Positions 12,701 to 21,463 are shown, numbered from the stretch's first letter. The stretch is 64,000 nucleotides of DNA from Liopterus haemorrhoidalis (GCA_963971575.1 OZ020611.1:228028260-228092259), one strand, 5' to 3'. Notes: a model not told the origin generated them from the letters alone. Made by a program: numbers and translations.

Positions 12701-15700
12701 GGCAGTACAACAAGCAAGAAATGAAACTGTCAGTAGCCCGAAAAAGAAACGAACACGTACTAAATCTGTTGTAGAATTAGACAATTTTACAACAGTTGGG
12801 ATACGTAATGTAACTTATGAGATGTACCGTAATAGTAAGGACATAACATCTCTACGTGAGGCCTCTTAATAAATTAATTTTATTTTAGGAGAGCATGTTA
12901 CTGTCGACACTATTAATATAAAATTACCTGAAAGGAGACTGTATGATGGTGGAAAGACTTCCCTTTGGAAGATTTTAAGAAATATAGGTTTTAAATATAA
13001 AAAGGACGATCCAAGACGTGGTCTAATGGAACTTCCCCAAATCGTTCAATCAATATCAAATTTTAGCTTGATTGTAGCAACAGTTTTCGAGATATTGGTT
13101 GAGTTAATTTTTAAAAATTGCAATGGTACCTTAGTAAACTACCATTTCTAACAGAGCGTTTGAGTCCAAAATTTAAGGGTTTTTTAAAACTCATAAAAGA
13201 GTTGTAGATATCAAATTTTAGCTTGATCGTACCAACATTACATTTGTTACGTTCTTTTTTTTTGTAATTTTAACCTACAAGTCTGTTACGTAGAACTGTT
13301 TATTATCATCGAAAAGTAATTTTAGCATACTCATGAAATTTACACTTGCAGCGGCAATAAACTGTTTGACTGGAAATAATATTTGAATATTCATTATTCG
13401 AAACAAAATTGTATCTAACATCTGAAATTAAAAAATTTCTATTCTAATAATAAAAAATTTGACTCTTTATCATTGCTTTCCGATATCATTTAGTGAGTTC
13501 AGAAAGCAAGCTCGAAGCGTTCGAGAAAAGGTCTAAACGCGTTTATTTGAGCGGTATAGAGTTAAACAGTGTGACTCGGAACACTCCGCGTTTGCTTCCC
13601 GAACCCGCTGTGTCAATGTGACACCAGGCGAAAAATTAAAGTAAATTGTATTAACAGAACACGACACATTTCTAAAAACAAATACTTCTGATGATTCTTA
13701 TACACTGAAATTTATTTATTTTTTTTTTAAATACTACATTACACACTTAATATAATATAAACCATAAATTTCGCGACAAATCAAGTAGAAAGAACTGCTG
13801 TGCATCATAATTTACATTAAATCTTTTTCTCCATAGGAAATATTGGTTTTCAATATATTTTTACAAGTTGTTCGATATAACCTAACTTTTTTTGACACTT
13901 TACGAATTGGCAACAAGGTGAGTTTTTCAACTGTGACGTCATTTCAGAGTTACGGTAAATGGACTTTACATCTGTTATTTATTATTATAAAATTAATGAT
14001 ACACACAAGAATATAAATACATACAGAACTTATAGCAGAAAATCAAAATCTGATTTACTCAATTACATAATATGAATAGAAAATACTTACGAATGAAAAA
14101 TACTTCTTTTAATCTTTGCATTTTGCGTTTTTGTTCGGTTGCAAACAGTATAGCTAACCATTTTGACAAAATACCAAATTTCAGGTTAAATGCGTAATTT
14201 TATATTAAATTATAAAATAACTAAAAACCATGTTATACTAGCGTCGGCGAATCAACACAGTTACGTCACACGACATAACAAACGACTGTATTGTCTGGAA
14301 CAATGCATTCGTTTGTTACGTCGTGTGACGTAACTGCGTTGATTCGCCGACGCTAGTATAGCCTTATCTTTTATTTATGATTTATAAATTTAACAAAATA
14401 TTAGCAATTATTTTAGTCGTTGGAATGAAGTAATTTCTGTCAGAATTTTTTTTTTGTAAAAATTCATAAAGCCTCCTTCCTTTAGCATTTTTATTGAATG
14501 CACCTGGCCAAGCTAAGTGGGATGGATAGGACACGATGTGAGTGAATTTGTTCTTTCCCCAAAAGTGCTGTACACAGGCGAACATTGAAGGCGTATCCGA
14601 TCTCTCTTCATTTTTGTTTGAATATATACAATTTTTATACAACATCCGAATGATTTAAAACACTCAGTACAAAAGCTACTTTCAAAATTTCAAATATATC
14701 TGCAGCCGTCTGTTCTAGTTTGAAACAAAATTTCAAACGGCCACATTGCTCTTTGATCAGATTCACCTTAAAATTGCTGGGAAAGAAAATCGAATAAACG
14801 AAATATTTTAACGTCAACTCACAAATGAAAGTAGGATATATTAATTCCCTCAACGCATATTAAATATTGCACAACGCACACAGTCTGCGGGATTCTAGGT
14901 CAATTTATCGAAAATCAATTTATCGAATACAAATTTATCGAAAATCAATCTATCAAAAGTAAATTTATCGAAATCAAGTTCATCGAAAGCAAATTTATCG
15001 AAAGTCAATTTATCGAATGCTCAATTTATCGAATAGTGCGTTTATCGAAAATACTGATTAATATTATGTTATTTCATAAAAACAAATTTTCTTATTTATA
15101 CAAATTTTAGGTATAACTAGGGAATAGGTACCTACGCAACTGCGCATGTGTCACACCGCATCATACCACACATGATTTGTTCAATGTACGGTGATTCTAA
15201 ACAGATGGCATTGTTATGTTAGTGTGAGTTTGATTTGTCATTAAACTAGAAGATGATTAGCTCGCTTCGCTCGGCTTCTTCTAACCACACCATTACTAAC
15301 CTAACCTAACCTAAGATAGTGTTTTGTTATTAAACTAGAAGATGGGTAACTCGCTCCGCTCGGCTTCTTCTAACCAAACCCTTACTAACCTAACCTAAGA
15401 TAGTGTTTTGTCATTAAACTAGAAGATGGGTAACTCGCTCCGCTCGGTTTTAGACTTTTACTAACTAAACCTAACCTAATTACCTTGTTTTTAGGTGCAC
15501 AGTACTTTATTTTCCCCCATATTAGCCCAATTAAAATGCACATCATTGTGTATGAATTTATAAAAATTATTTGCTTGCAATTAATAAAAAAATTATTTGT
15601 TTTATTATATACATTTTCTTATAATATAACTTTCTCTATTTATATTCAAACACTATGTCACTTTATTTAACTTTATTTAACCAATAATAAATAACAATGT

Positions 15701-18700
15701 AAACTAAAATTTCTTTCATTATTAATTCCTACCGAAATAATTCAACAATCAATTTTCGATAAACGTGCCATTCGATAAATTGAGCATTCGATAAACTAGC
15801 TTTCGAGAAACTTGATTTCGATAAATTTGCTTTTGATAAATTTGAATTCCATAAATTCATTTTGGATAAATTTGCTTTCGATAAATTGATTTTCGATAAA
15901 CTCGCCGGTTACCGTCTGCGGTATTCTTTTACCAAATTTTGTATTCATGAAAAAAATAAGCATATATACCTTCATAAGCTTTTTCCTCGTTTCCTTTGTT
16001 TACTAGAAGATATCTTGGTGATTCTTTACAAATTAAGAAGAGGCCAGTTTGTAGACCAGCTGGAATCACTACAAACATTAACAAATATGGCCAACGCTTC
16101 TCATCTCCCAATATTTGTTTCAAGCTCAACATTTGTGACATCACAACTGACACCACTAAATTGAATTGGTACATCGAACTAATCTTGTAAAATAAAATGT
16201 TAGTAAAATATAGGAGTATTTATTTGTGAGACAATAACTTACAGCTCCTCTTAATTTTACTGGAGATATTTCTACCAAATACATGATACATACTCCAGCA
16301 TTTATTCCACAATTAATACCAATAACAAATCGACCAATTATTAGGGGTGCAACATGGTTGACTGCCAGTTGACATATTCCTTCAAAGACAGCTCCGATCA
16401 GTACTAATGCATTATTCATTATCATTCCATTTTTTCTTCCAATTCTGAAAAATATATACAGAGTGTCTTCAGTGCTAATAATTTAGCAACCGGTTCGCTA
16501 CACTAGTAGACGTTTTAGGAATAAAAAATTGAAGTGTGAATTTTCACATATTTCAGGGTTTTGTAGGTATTTAGTCAGTGAATGATGATTATTATAGTGC
16601 GTTCAAAGGTGAGTTTGCAGTACAGGGCATATGGAGTAAAGTCCATTTACGATAAGAATGAGATTACGTCACAGTTGATAAACTTGCTATGTTGCCACGC
16701 TTGTCAAAAAAGCTAGGTTATATCCAACTACGTATATAAATTTAACCTCACTCGTTCAAATGTCAAATAGAAATACGACTGAACTATTTAAATGTGGCAA
16801 CGTGGAAAAGAGGTACCAACATGTAGTAAATAAATGTAACAACTGAGTAATGCTTTCATGTAGGTTAATTTACATTATGACATTGGTACTTAAATTAACC
16901 AAGTGTGACGTCATCTCATATTTATCGTGAATTGAGTTTAGTTCCTTTTCATACTCTCTAATGGGTTTACACAATGACACTATCCTTTTCTTGCTTGTCG
17001 AAGTTGCCAGCTCTAAAACGCGCTGATCTGTGAAAACGCAGTATTCTACAAATGGCCATTTGTTTTTGTTGAGTGTTATTTTGAGTTTTATAAGAGTTGA
17101 TTTTTGTAAATCATACGAGTTTTTCATATTATTATAATTGACACATTTGACACTTTTGCAACATTTGGCAACACCGCTCCCATTTTCCATAAGAGCTATA
17201 CTTAGGGTGACCCCATCCGTCCCGGTTTTCGGTCAATTGTCCCGGTGTCCCGAAGATTGTTTCGGTTTTTGAATCTTTTTGCTCTTCAGTTTGAATTTGG
17301 ATAGGCGAGGACTTTTTTTTTTTCGCTCTTCACTTTGAATTTGGGAGGTGAGGACCTTTTTTTTTTTGCTTTTCACTTTGAATTTGGGGAGGTGAGGACC
17401 TTTTTTTTTTTGCTCTTCACTTGGATCTCGGAGGAAACAAAGACCTTCTTTTTTTTTTCCTGTGTCCCGGTTTCCCTTCACTGAAATCTGGTCACCCTAG
17501 CTATACTGCAAACTCACCATAGAACGCACTATAGAAGGATGAATGCCTATCACTACATAACACAATTACAAGTGTTGGTTTTAAATCCTTTAAATCAATA
17601 GGCACGACAAGAAGGTTGCAGTTAGTTTTTTTCTACCTTGTTTCATATAACTCTATTAATACCATAAGGTATTTCTTTTTATTATTCAACCCGTATTTCT
17701 AACGTACAGACAGACAGACGCATAAGGGTTTTTTGGGGTCATACCTACAAACAGCTAAAATTGTAAAAAATTATCGTTTAAAAAAATCTTCCATATAACA
17801 TCCCAGATACGTTCGAGCTAATAACATTAATAACATACTTATTTGCAACTATACCAGAAAGTAAACCTCCGAAGATTCCTCCAAGACAATATATGGACAC
17901 CACAACAGACCAGAGTAGTTTTACCGAGAATGCAGATAAACCGTGGCTCATTATTATCCAAGCTTTAATAACCTTCAAAGAAAATTATGTCTGTCATAAT
18001 TATTTTAAAACCTTATGATCTATATTAGTATTTAGAAAAATACTACGTCTAGAAAAAAAGTAACCAGGTAATTAAAAATTCATTCAACTTTTTGGCTTCT
18101 TCAGGGTACCTATTCTCGAATCTCACATAAAATCAACATTATCTGTACCGAAATAAACCGATTTTTTTTTCGGTTTAGTTCCGATTTTTGTTCCGACAAA
18201 AATAACGTATTTTTTCGGTTTTCGGTTCACTTCTGGTTTGAAGCCCTGGTATATATTTTTATTATTTAATATTATTAGTATTTTTAATTATTATTTTTTT
18301 AAATTAAGGTGTAACAAGCCAGAAGATAACCTTGAAGAATATTGGTTTCAAGTGGATGAAAGATAACGAAAAACCTAAATTATATGAACCTGGTTTCGGG
18401 CACGAACAAAGTTGAAAAATGTGGACCGAACCACTGCAGCAAGATACATCAAATACGTGGAACAGTACCATACAACATACGAACAAAATTATTAAAGAAT
18501 GCTGGGACAGAGAAGTGCTATTTGATAATAATGATGTTATACCATTGATAATAAATGTAAATGCTGTCAGTAGTTCAGATGATGGATTCTCAGATAGTTT
18601 TTTTTCTGAGATATAAATTCACATATATTATATATAATAATGTAATAAATGGATATTTATATAAGTATTTCTATGTAATAATCAAAGTCCGGGTAAAAAT

Positions 18701-19926
18701 GTTTTTAATTGGTTTCTTAATTATAATCTCTACCTCATAGCCGTGCCTGTAGTTTTAATTTAAAAAATCCATTATAAATTCAATGATACGCACATGAGCG
18801 TGCGTGATACCAATTAAAAACATGTTTATTCCCTATCTTTGGTAATAATAAAGTAAATAAAATATTTACATATGTCTTTATTTCTACCAAAACTCTCAAA
18901 AACCAAAACTTAATAAATTGAATTTATTTTAATCAAATTAAATCTGAAAACAATATTTTGTTACATATTATTTAGTTTTAAAAATTCATTTATCAATAGT
19001 TCTGTACAGCGGGTTGCGAATCACGGCGTACAAATATTACATTCGTTAAATAGATATCATGCAACCATACTAAACCTGACGTCACATTTTTTGTGACGTT
19101 TTAAGTGACGCAACTGCACTGTTCCAGCGACCGAGCTATAACTATAAATAATTATACTTGTTTTTGTTAATCCTTTAAGCAAGATGCGTAATGTGAAAAA
19201 CTAATCCCTACGGCTATGGGTTGACATGCCTAGTTATATCACTTCTATTGTAATTTTATCAGTTCCCTAACTTTTATTATTTTATTGCGATCTTCAAAAC
19301 TAATTTGGTACGGACTATAGATATCCTGTATCTCATGATAAACAGAACCTTTTGATCTGGTTTCCATTCTACTCTACAACATCATGTTTTCAAGATTAAG
19401 GCCCGGTCTTTCCACCTTCAGATAAAGTTCCAGGTAACTATCTGACAGATAAGGATATTTATAACTTCATCTGCTGAATAAATGTCATCCCTTCTTTCTA
19501 TACAAATGTATCTATCGGATAGTTATCTAACGGATAATGAGACTGACGTATTGGATTCACTGACTGGTATTGACATTTATTCAGCAGATGAAATTATAAA
19601 TAACCTTATCTGTCAGATAGTTACCTGGAACTTTATCTGAAGGTGGAAAGAGCGGGCCTAACTCATATGCAACAAAGTACTTTATTCATATATTAGAATA
19701 GAAGTAGAATAGATAAATTTAAAAAAACCTCTGTAAGATACTTTATATATTGTGTCTATATTATTATTATAGCACCTGAAGGAGCCAGGAAATTTTCTTA
19801 TCAAAAGGAAGCAACACAATTTCTTACATCGTGAGGAATATTCAAAACTCCAGTGTTGTATCCATGTTGAAAACCAGATCCAGTAGATGCCACCGCTACT
19901 GCAAAGAACAAGTGCCATGTTTTGCC
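2575..19926 (-). CDS. Gene A: SLC2/GLUT-type facilitative sugar transporter (8 exons, start exon not placed)
   Basis: Eight minus-strand exons with GT/AG junctions join at 19926-19828, 17972-17839, 16444-16243, 16183-15970, 11793-11603, 9626-9414, 4674-4474 and 2724-2575. The total is 1404 nt, 467 residues plus stop, with all phases compatible. Twelve membrane segments are expected for the major facilitator fold and the hydrophobic blocks fit. Signatures in order are [10 protein letters not shown] (TM1), IGRKNG (loop 2-3), GRFVIG (TM4), CKESPRYLL (after TM6), QQFSGINA (TM7), DRAGRRK (loop 8-9), IPWF (TM10) and VPETKN (after TM12). It would carry hexose down its gradient across the plasma membrane. 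GLUT1 contacts Q161, Q282, Q283, N288, N317 and W388 are all present; E380 is replaced by Phe. The initiator Met is absent from the first exon found. Introns are full of transposons. The exact sugar cannot be told from sequence. Confidence 0.9.
2822..4130. mobile_element. Non-autonomous hAT element interrupted by a mariner
   Basis: The ends read CAGGACCGTCTTA and, inverted, CAGGGCCGTTTTT. The flanks GGGGTAAT (2814-2821) and GGGGGAAT (4131-4138) form an 8-bp target duplication with one mismatch. Without the nested mariner it is about 394 bp and has no coding sequence. GGGCCCTAGGCCATG near both ends is a subterminal inverted motif. Confidence 0.8.
2994..3908 (+). mobile_element. mariner remnant nested in hAT
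   Basis: The inverted ends TTGGTTGATGCAAAACTAAC and (right, reversed) TTGGGTTGATGCAAAATTAA are flanked by TA. The plus strand reads as a frameshifted mariner transposase: [20 protein letters not shown], then [20 protein letters not shown], then [11 protein letters not shown]. The catalytic DE/S context is altered to GDG and the C-terminal third is lost. At 915 bp it is shorter than a full 1.3-kb element. Confidence 0.85.
4139..4370. repeat. Degenerate G-rich minisatellite in intron 7
   Basis: Irregular repeats of about 45-50 bp, each with an AAAATTC-like block, a CTTGA block and a GGGGAGG block. Similar decayed arrays lie at 9080-9200 and 36950-37490, also in introns of the transporter genes. 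Confidence 0.6.
4474..4674 (-). CDS. Gene A exon 7 (TM10-TM11)
   Basis: A 201-nt exon, phase 0 both sides, acceptor TTTTGTAG and donor GTAAGT. It encodes [20 protein letters not shown], then [16 protein letters not shown] with the helix-10 Trp (GLUT1 W388), then [20 protein letters not shown]. The Glu usual at GLUT1 position 380 is Phe here. Confidence 0.9.
4916..5920. mobile_element. hAT element with GCATCC/GGATGC subterminal arrays
   Basis: The ends are TAGAGCCCTGC and its inverse GCAGGGCTCTA. A perfect 8-bp target duplication GCTATAAG lies at 4908-4915 and 5921-5928. Both subterminal regions (4935-5070 and 5795-5905) are packed with ATCCGCATCCG-type hexamer repeats. The centre is AT-rich with no transposase. 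Length is 1005 bp. Confidence 0.9.
5975..6135. repeat. Dispersed repeat, copy 1
   Basis: This is about 90 percent identical by eye to 35195-35346: both run from a GTGTGAATnTTCACAC palindrome through CAGGGTTTCGCAGGTATATA to AATTTATCGTCTGTTAAT. A diverged relative of the first 60 bp is at 16515-16590. No ends or coding potential were identified. The rest of 5921-6752 is AT-rich with nothing I recognise. Confidence 0.6.
6753..6792. repeat. (TA)n microsatellite
   Basis: About 20 uninterrupted TA units lie directly before the Penelope-like element. Confidence 0.95.
6892..6976 (-). ncRNA. Hammerhead ribozyme motif in left Penelope arm
   Basis: This is the inverted counterpart of the right-arm motif. 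On the minus strand CTGAAGA (6922-6916), helix II and GAAAC (6898-6894) are all present. Helix III has one mismatch (GATACGT against ACATATC), so this copy is probably weaker. Confidence 0.7.
7466..7858 (+). pseudogene. Penelope-like GIY-YIG endonuclease fragment
   Basis: This 130-codon open frame has no ATG at its start and runs in from the repeat arm, so it is a fragment. It encodes [17 protein letters not shown], then [19 protein letters not shown], the C..C-YIG...R..H core of the GIY-YIG nuclease typical of Penelope-like elements. [17 protein letters not shown] and a C-terminal LDPIYKTLL follow, as in the family. The nuclease would nick target DNA for retrotransposition. The upstream reverse transcriptase is absent. 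Confidence 0.85.
8693..8779 (+). ncRNA. Hammerhead ribozyme motif in right Penelope arm
   Basis: The conserved core is complete: CTGAAGA at 8746-8752, helix II TGTGC/GCACG closing an 8-nt loop, then GAAA at 8770-8773. Helix III pairs GATACGT (8693-8699) with ACGTATC (8773-8779) perfectly, so cleavage is expected after the A at 8700 (GUA). Helix I would run from 8701 to about 8745, with only a weak TTGCA/TGCAG stem visible. Such type-I motifs are known in Penelope-like pseudo-LTRs. Confidence 0.75.
8844..9413. other. Intron 6 sequence with decayed G-rich repeats
   Basis: AT-rich intron. At about 9080-9200 there are four or five degenerate units with AAAATCA and GAGGACGGGGG-like blocks, related to the array at 4139-4370. 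Nothing else was recognised. Confidence 0.5.
9414..9626 (-). CDS. Gene A exon 6 (TM8-TM9)
   Basis: A 213-nt exon, phase 0 both sides, acceptor TTTTTAG and donor GTATCA. It encodes [15 protein letters not shown], then [13 protein letters not shown] with the Asn equivalent to GLUT1 N317, then IDRAGRRK, the second RXGRR signature. Confidence 0.9.
9803..10345. mobile_element. Solo LTR, Ty3/Gypsy-like
   Basis: A 543-bp block starts TGTCAC and ends GTGACA (TG...CA) and is flanked by a perfect 4-bp duplication ATAT (9799-9802 and 10346-10349). ATAT targets are typical of the 17.6/297 branch of Ty3/Gypsy. An AATAAA lies at about 10290 and the base composition is clearly GC-richer than the surroundings. 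No internal coding region is next to it, so the element was reduced to one LTR by recombination. The open frame at 9967-10173 is inside the LTR and not a gene. Confidence 0.82.
10350..10604. other. Intron 5 sequence, possible ancient transposase remnant
   Basis: One frame reads [16 protein letters not shown], which recalls the helix-turn-helix start of Tc1-type transposases, but no catalytic motif follows. The solo LTR and the next hAT element both lie against it. Weak. Confidence 0.25.
10605..11532. mobile_element. Non-autonomous hAT element
   Basis: The perfect terminal inverted repeat CAGTGGCGCAGCCA starts and ends this 928-bp block. An exact 8-bp target duplication ATCAACGT is at 10597-10604 and 11533-11540. 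GGGCCTGGGCCCCTCCC lies just inside. Part of 11244-11500 resembles another hAT end (GCGGCCCGCGTGCCTG), so it may be composite. No transposase. Confidence 0.92.
11603..11793 (-). CDS. Gene A exon 5 (intracellular helices and TM7)
   Basis: A 191-nt exon, phase 1 in. It encodes [20 protein letters not shown] through [19 protein letters not shown]. The acidic middle is the cytoplasmic helical bundle between helices 6 and 7. QQFSGINA holds residues equivalent to GLUT1 Q282, Q283 and N288; the QLS triplet just before reads MLA. Confidence 0.9.
11794..12454. other. Intron 4, distal part, with dispersed repeat
   Basis: 12190-12260 (CACAATAAATGTGAGATGAC through the TGACGTCA site to AGTACCAACG) reappears inverted at 16861-16935 inside another MITE. 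The rest is AT-rich and unassigned. Confidence 0.45.
12455..13045 (+). pseudogene. Intron-containing transposase-like gene fragment, frameshifted
   Basis: Three blocks read in order on the plus strand. Block 1 (12455-12573) starts [20 protein letters not shown] and needs a one-base shift to continue [13 protein letters not shown] before a GTGAGT donor. Block 2 (about 12653-12834) reads [20 protein letters not shown], later [17 protein letters not shown], before GTAAGG. Block 3 (about 12890-13045) reads [16 protein letters not shown], then [20 protein letters not shown]. This resembles the N-terminal DNA-binding half of IS630/Tc1-like DDE endonucleases found as multi-exon genes in aphids and other insects. 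The catalytic half is missing, so it is a fragment sitting in gene A intron 4 on the opposite strand. Confidence 0.6.
13046..14233. other. Unassigned intron 4 sequence
   Basis: AT-rich. The motif TATCAAATTTTAGCTTGAT occurs twice, at about 13050 and 13207. 13870-13975 is an inverted copy of 16625-16735 (GACGTCA-containing, ending in GGTTATAT), so another dispersed repeat end is here. No convincing gene. Confidence 0.4.
14234..14360. repeat. Near-perfect hairpin / small foldback element
   Basis: Arms of about 52 bp start TATACTAGCGTCGGCGAATC and end as its exact inverse, with a roughly 20-bp loop near 14295. The arms hold ACGTCACACGACAT-type sequence with few mismatches. The shape suggests a very short MITE. 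Confidence 0.8.
14361..14882. other. Unassigned intron 4 sequence
   Basis: Two overlapping minus-strand open frames (87 and 72 codons) have no recognised motif and no splice context. I treat them as chance. Nothing else was seen. Confidence 0.35.
14897..15913. mobile_element. Element with opposed TTTATCGA arrays and a 14-bp flanking repeat
   Basis: The left end (14897-15055) carries about ten units of a 13-17-bp repeat centred on ATTTATCGAAA. The right end (15740-15903) carries about ten units of the reverse complement. The outer flanks GTCTGCGGGATTCT (14883-14896) and GTCTGCGGTATTCT (15914-15927) match at 13 of 14 positions and could be a target duplication. The interior is AT-rich and includes a 95-bp minisatellite. 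No transposase. I do not know this family. Confidence 0.65.
15228..15480. repeat. Minisatellite (about 95 bp, 3 units) with CCTAA runs
   Basis: Three units contain ATTAAACTAGAAGATGGGTA, CTCGCTCCGCTCGGCTTCTT and ACTAACCTAACCTAA. CCTAA is the complement of the insect telomere unit TTAGG, here two or three copies per unit. An inverted copy lies at 24628-24750. Confidence 0.8.
15970..16183 (-). CDS. Gene A exon 4 (TM5-TM6)
   Basis: A 214-nt exon, phase 0 in and phase 1 out. It starts [12 protein letters not shown]; this Gln aligns with GLUT1 Q161, a substrate contact. It ends [20 protein letters not shown], the PESPR-type motif with Lys in place of Pro, then the start of the intracellular helical domain. 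The donor is GTATAT. Confidence 0.9.
16243..16444 (-). CDS. Gene A exon 3 (TM3-TM4)
   Basis: A 202-nt exon that completes a Lys codon and continues IGRKNG, the family's loop 2-3 signature. It ends ISPVKLRGA before GTAAGT, the conserved RG after helix 4. [14 protein letters not shown] is the helix-4 consensus. The following intron is only 59 bp. Confidence 0.9.
16594..17534. mobile_element. MITE in intron 2, split by a hAT
   Basis: The inverted ends are TATAGTGCGTTC...GTGAGTTTGCAGTA on the left and TACTGCAAACTCAC...GAACGCACTATA on the right. Removing the nested hAT leaves about 640 bp. A 106-codon minus-strand open frame (17190-16870) begins [20 protein letters not shown]; it has no recognised domain and overlaps repeat sequence shared with 12190-12260. 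Confidence 0.7.
17203..17499. mobile_element. Small hAT element with internal 45-50-bp repeats
   Basis: The ends are TAGGGTGACC and GGTCACCCTA. An exact 8-bp duplication GCTATACT is at 17195-17202 and 17500-17507. The interior has four copies of a unit with CTCTTCACTTTGAATTTGG, GGTGAGGACC and a T-run. It is inserted in the MITE at 16594-17534. Confidence 0.9.
17839..17972 (-). CDS. Gene A exon 2 (TM2)
   Basis: A 134-nt exon, phase 0 in and phase 2 out (ends GCAAATAA before GTATGT). It encodes [20 protein letters not shown] then [20 protein letters not shown] then IVAN. This is the first extracellular loop and helix 2 with the GG..GG packing motif. GLUT1 aligns here without gaps in the helix. 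Confidence 0.87.
17973..19399. other. Intron 1, proximal part
   Basis: 18150-18248 is rich in CGGTTTT and ends TTGAAGCCCTGG, which looks like one terminus of a hAT element; I could not fix the other end. 18692-18714 and 18800-18830 are short inverted copies around TTTTTAATTGGT. A 65-codon frame at 18419-18616 is unassigned. Confidence 0.4.
19400..19658. mobile_element. Harbinger-type MITE
   Basis: A 259-bp near-palindrome starts GGCCCGGTCTTTCCACCTTC and ends as its inverse, with arms of about 100 bp. It is flanked by TAA on both sides (19397-19399 and 19659-19661). A 3-bp TAA/TTA duplication is the signature of PIF/Harbinger. Confidence 0.85.
19828..19926 (-). CDS. Gene A exon 1 found (TM1)
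   Basis: The 99-nt exon is phase 0 at both ends, bounded by acceptor TTTTTAG and donor GTAAGA. It encodes [14 protein letters not shown] then [19 protein letters not shown], the first membrane helix of a GLUT. The ATG inside the exon is out of frame, so the start codon must come from an upstream exon that supplies Met in phase 0. Confidence 0.88.
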
Positions 19927-20020
19927 CTAAAAATCAGAATATTTTATTTATAAAATCAAAAAATATTATAAAGCAATTTAACCTTCGTGTGGGAGTAATG
20001 ATATTAAATTTATTTAATTT

Positions 20021-20310
20021 GTGTATTATCTGTCTCATTTTGTAATACGAAACTAACAGGGAAACTTCATTTTTTATGTTGTATATTTAAAATATCATCT
20101 TAGGGTGGTAATTCTGAAGTAACACCTTTCAAAATATTTGACAATTCATAATTGACATTAAATTACGTATTATCTGTCTCATTTTGTAATACGAAACTAA
20201 CAGGGAAACTTCATTTTTTATGTTGTATATTTAAAATATCATCTTAGGGTGGTAATTCTGAAGTAACACTTTTCAAAATATTTGACAATTCATAATTGAC
20301 ATTAAATTAC
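20021..20310. repeat. Tandem duplication, 144-bp unit x 2
   Basis: The two units, 20021-20164 and 20165-20310, are nearly identical and begin ATTATCTGTCTCATTTTGTA. The same motif returns inverted at 20630-20655 and 21775-21800, so this is the left end of a terminal-inverted-repeat element whose end was duplicated. Confidence 0.85.
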
Positions 20311-20655
20311 GTATATGTCAACTTACTAACACAAATTGTATAAAACACAAATTGACAAGTATTTGAAATATATTTTATACAACCAGAACAGAAAATATGA
20401 ATAAGCGAAATAAGATGAAATAGATATTTGTATATAATTCAAAATATTTGACATGTCAATCACAAATTTGACATGTCAATTTCGTATCTGACATGTAGTT
20501 TTTGAGTGAATATAACCTCAGTATAATGAAACTTCACAAAAAATGTAAAAGCCAGATTTACAAGTTTACATGGTTTCAAAAAAGTCTATTTACACCACAA
20601 CAGTCACCAAAGTAACCAGATTTAGTTTCGTATTACAAATTGAGACAGATTATAT

Positions 20656-21463
20656 ACAGTCTGTTTCAAACGCTTAGACGGAACTAGATTTTGCAATTTA
20701 GTTACTTTCATCGCTTAAATCGTGCTTTTCGGCCGTTTTGTTTAAGCTTTTTAAATCATACTTACAATAAACATTTTTTGGTTAAGATTAATATCATTTT
20801 AAAATGTCATTTTCTTTATATTTTGATTTTTTGTGTAATTCTTAATACAAATTTCCCATTTAAAGTCTGTTCCAAATGGTTAGGCGGAACTAGATTTTGC
20901 AGTCTAGTTACTTTCATCGTTTAAATCGTGCTTTTCGGCCGTTTTGTTTAAGCTTTGTAAATCATACTTACAATAAACATTTTTTTGTTAAGGTTATTAT
21001 CATTTTAAAATGTCATTTTCTTTATATTTTGATTTTTTCTGTCTTTCTTAATACAAATTTCCCATTTATTTACTTATTTTTTTATTAAAATATGTAAAAA
21101 AATAATTTAATGTCATTCGTTTCCATGGTTTCATTGTTGTAATTTTAAATTTTGACATTCCAACGTAAAAAATGAAATTACCCAAGCAAGGTCCCTTCTC
21201 GTGACAACCTAAAAGAACGAAATTCCCATTTAGTTCCACCTAACCGTTTGAAACAGACTGTATTTATTTTTTTGTTATTAAAATATATAAAAAAATAATT
21301 TAATTTTGACATAGGTCATTCGTTTCCATGGTTTCATTGTTGTAATTTTAAATTTTGACATTCCAACGTGAAAAATGAAATAACCCAAGAAAGGTCCCTT
21401 GTTGTGACAACCTAAAAGAACGAAATTCCCATTTAGTTCCGCCTAAGCGTTTGAAACAGACTG
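20656..21463. mobile_element. MITE family Y, outer copy, split
   Basis: The ends CAGTCTGTTTCAAACGCTTA and its inverse are flanked by TA. A second Y copy is inserted inside. Without it the outer copy is about 408 bp. TA flanks suggest mobilisation by a Tc1/mariner transposase. Open frames at 20691-20924 and 20897-21088 are MITE sequence. Confidence 0.85.
20863..21260. mobile_element. MITE family Y, inner copy
   Basis: A 398-bp copy starts AAGTCTGTTCCAAATGGTTA and ends ACCGTTTGAAACAGACTG, flanked by TA. It sits inside the outer copy at CATTTA/TTTATT. Confidence 0.85.

Noticed and set aside
16870..17190. 106-codon minus-strand open frame [16 protein letters not shown]
   Set aside because: Inside a MITE, with part of it repeated elsewhere. 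The two Cys pairs alone do not make a zinc finger or THAP domain.
19682..19918. Open frame [15 protein letters not shown] starting at an ATG
   Set aside because: It is out of frame with the clear transporter exon 19926-19828.
20691..21088. Two similar open frames MQ.SYFHRLNRAFRPFCLSF
   Set aside because: They are the same MITE family Y end read twice; another copy appears at 34334-34615 on the other strand.
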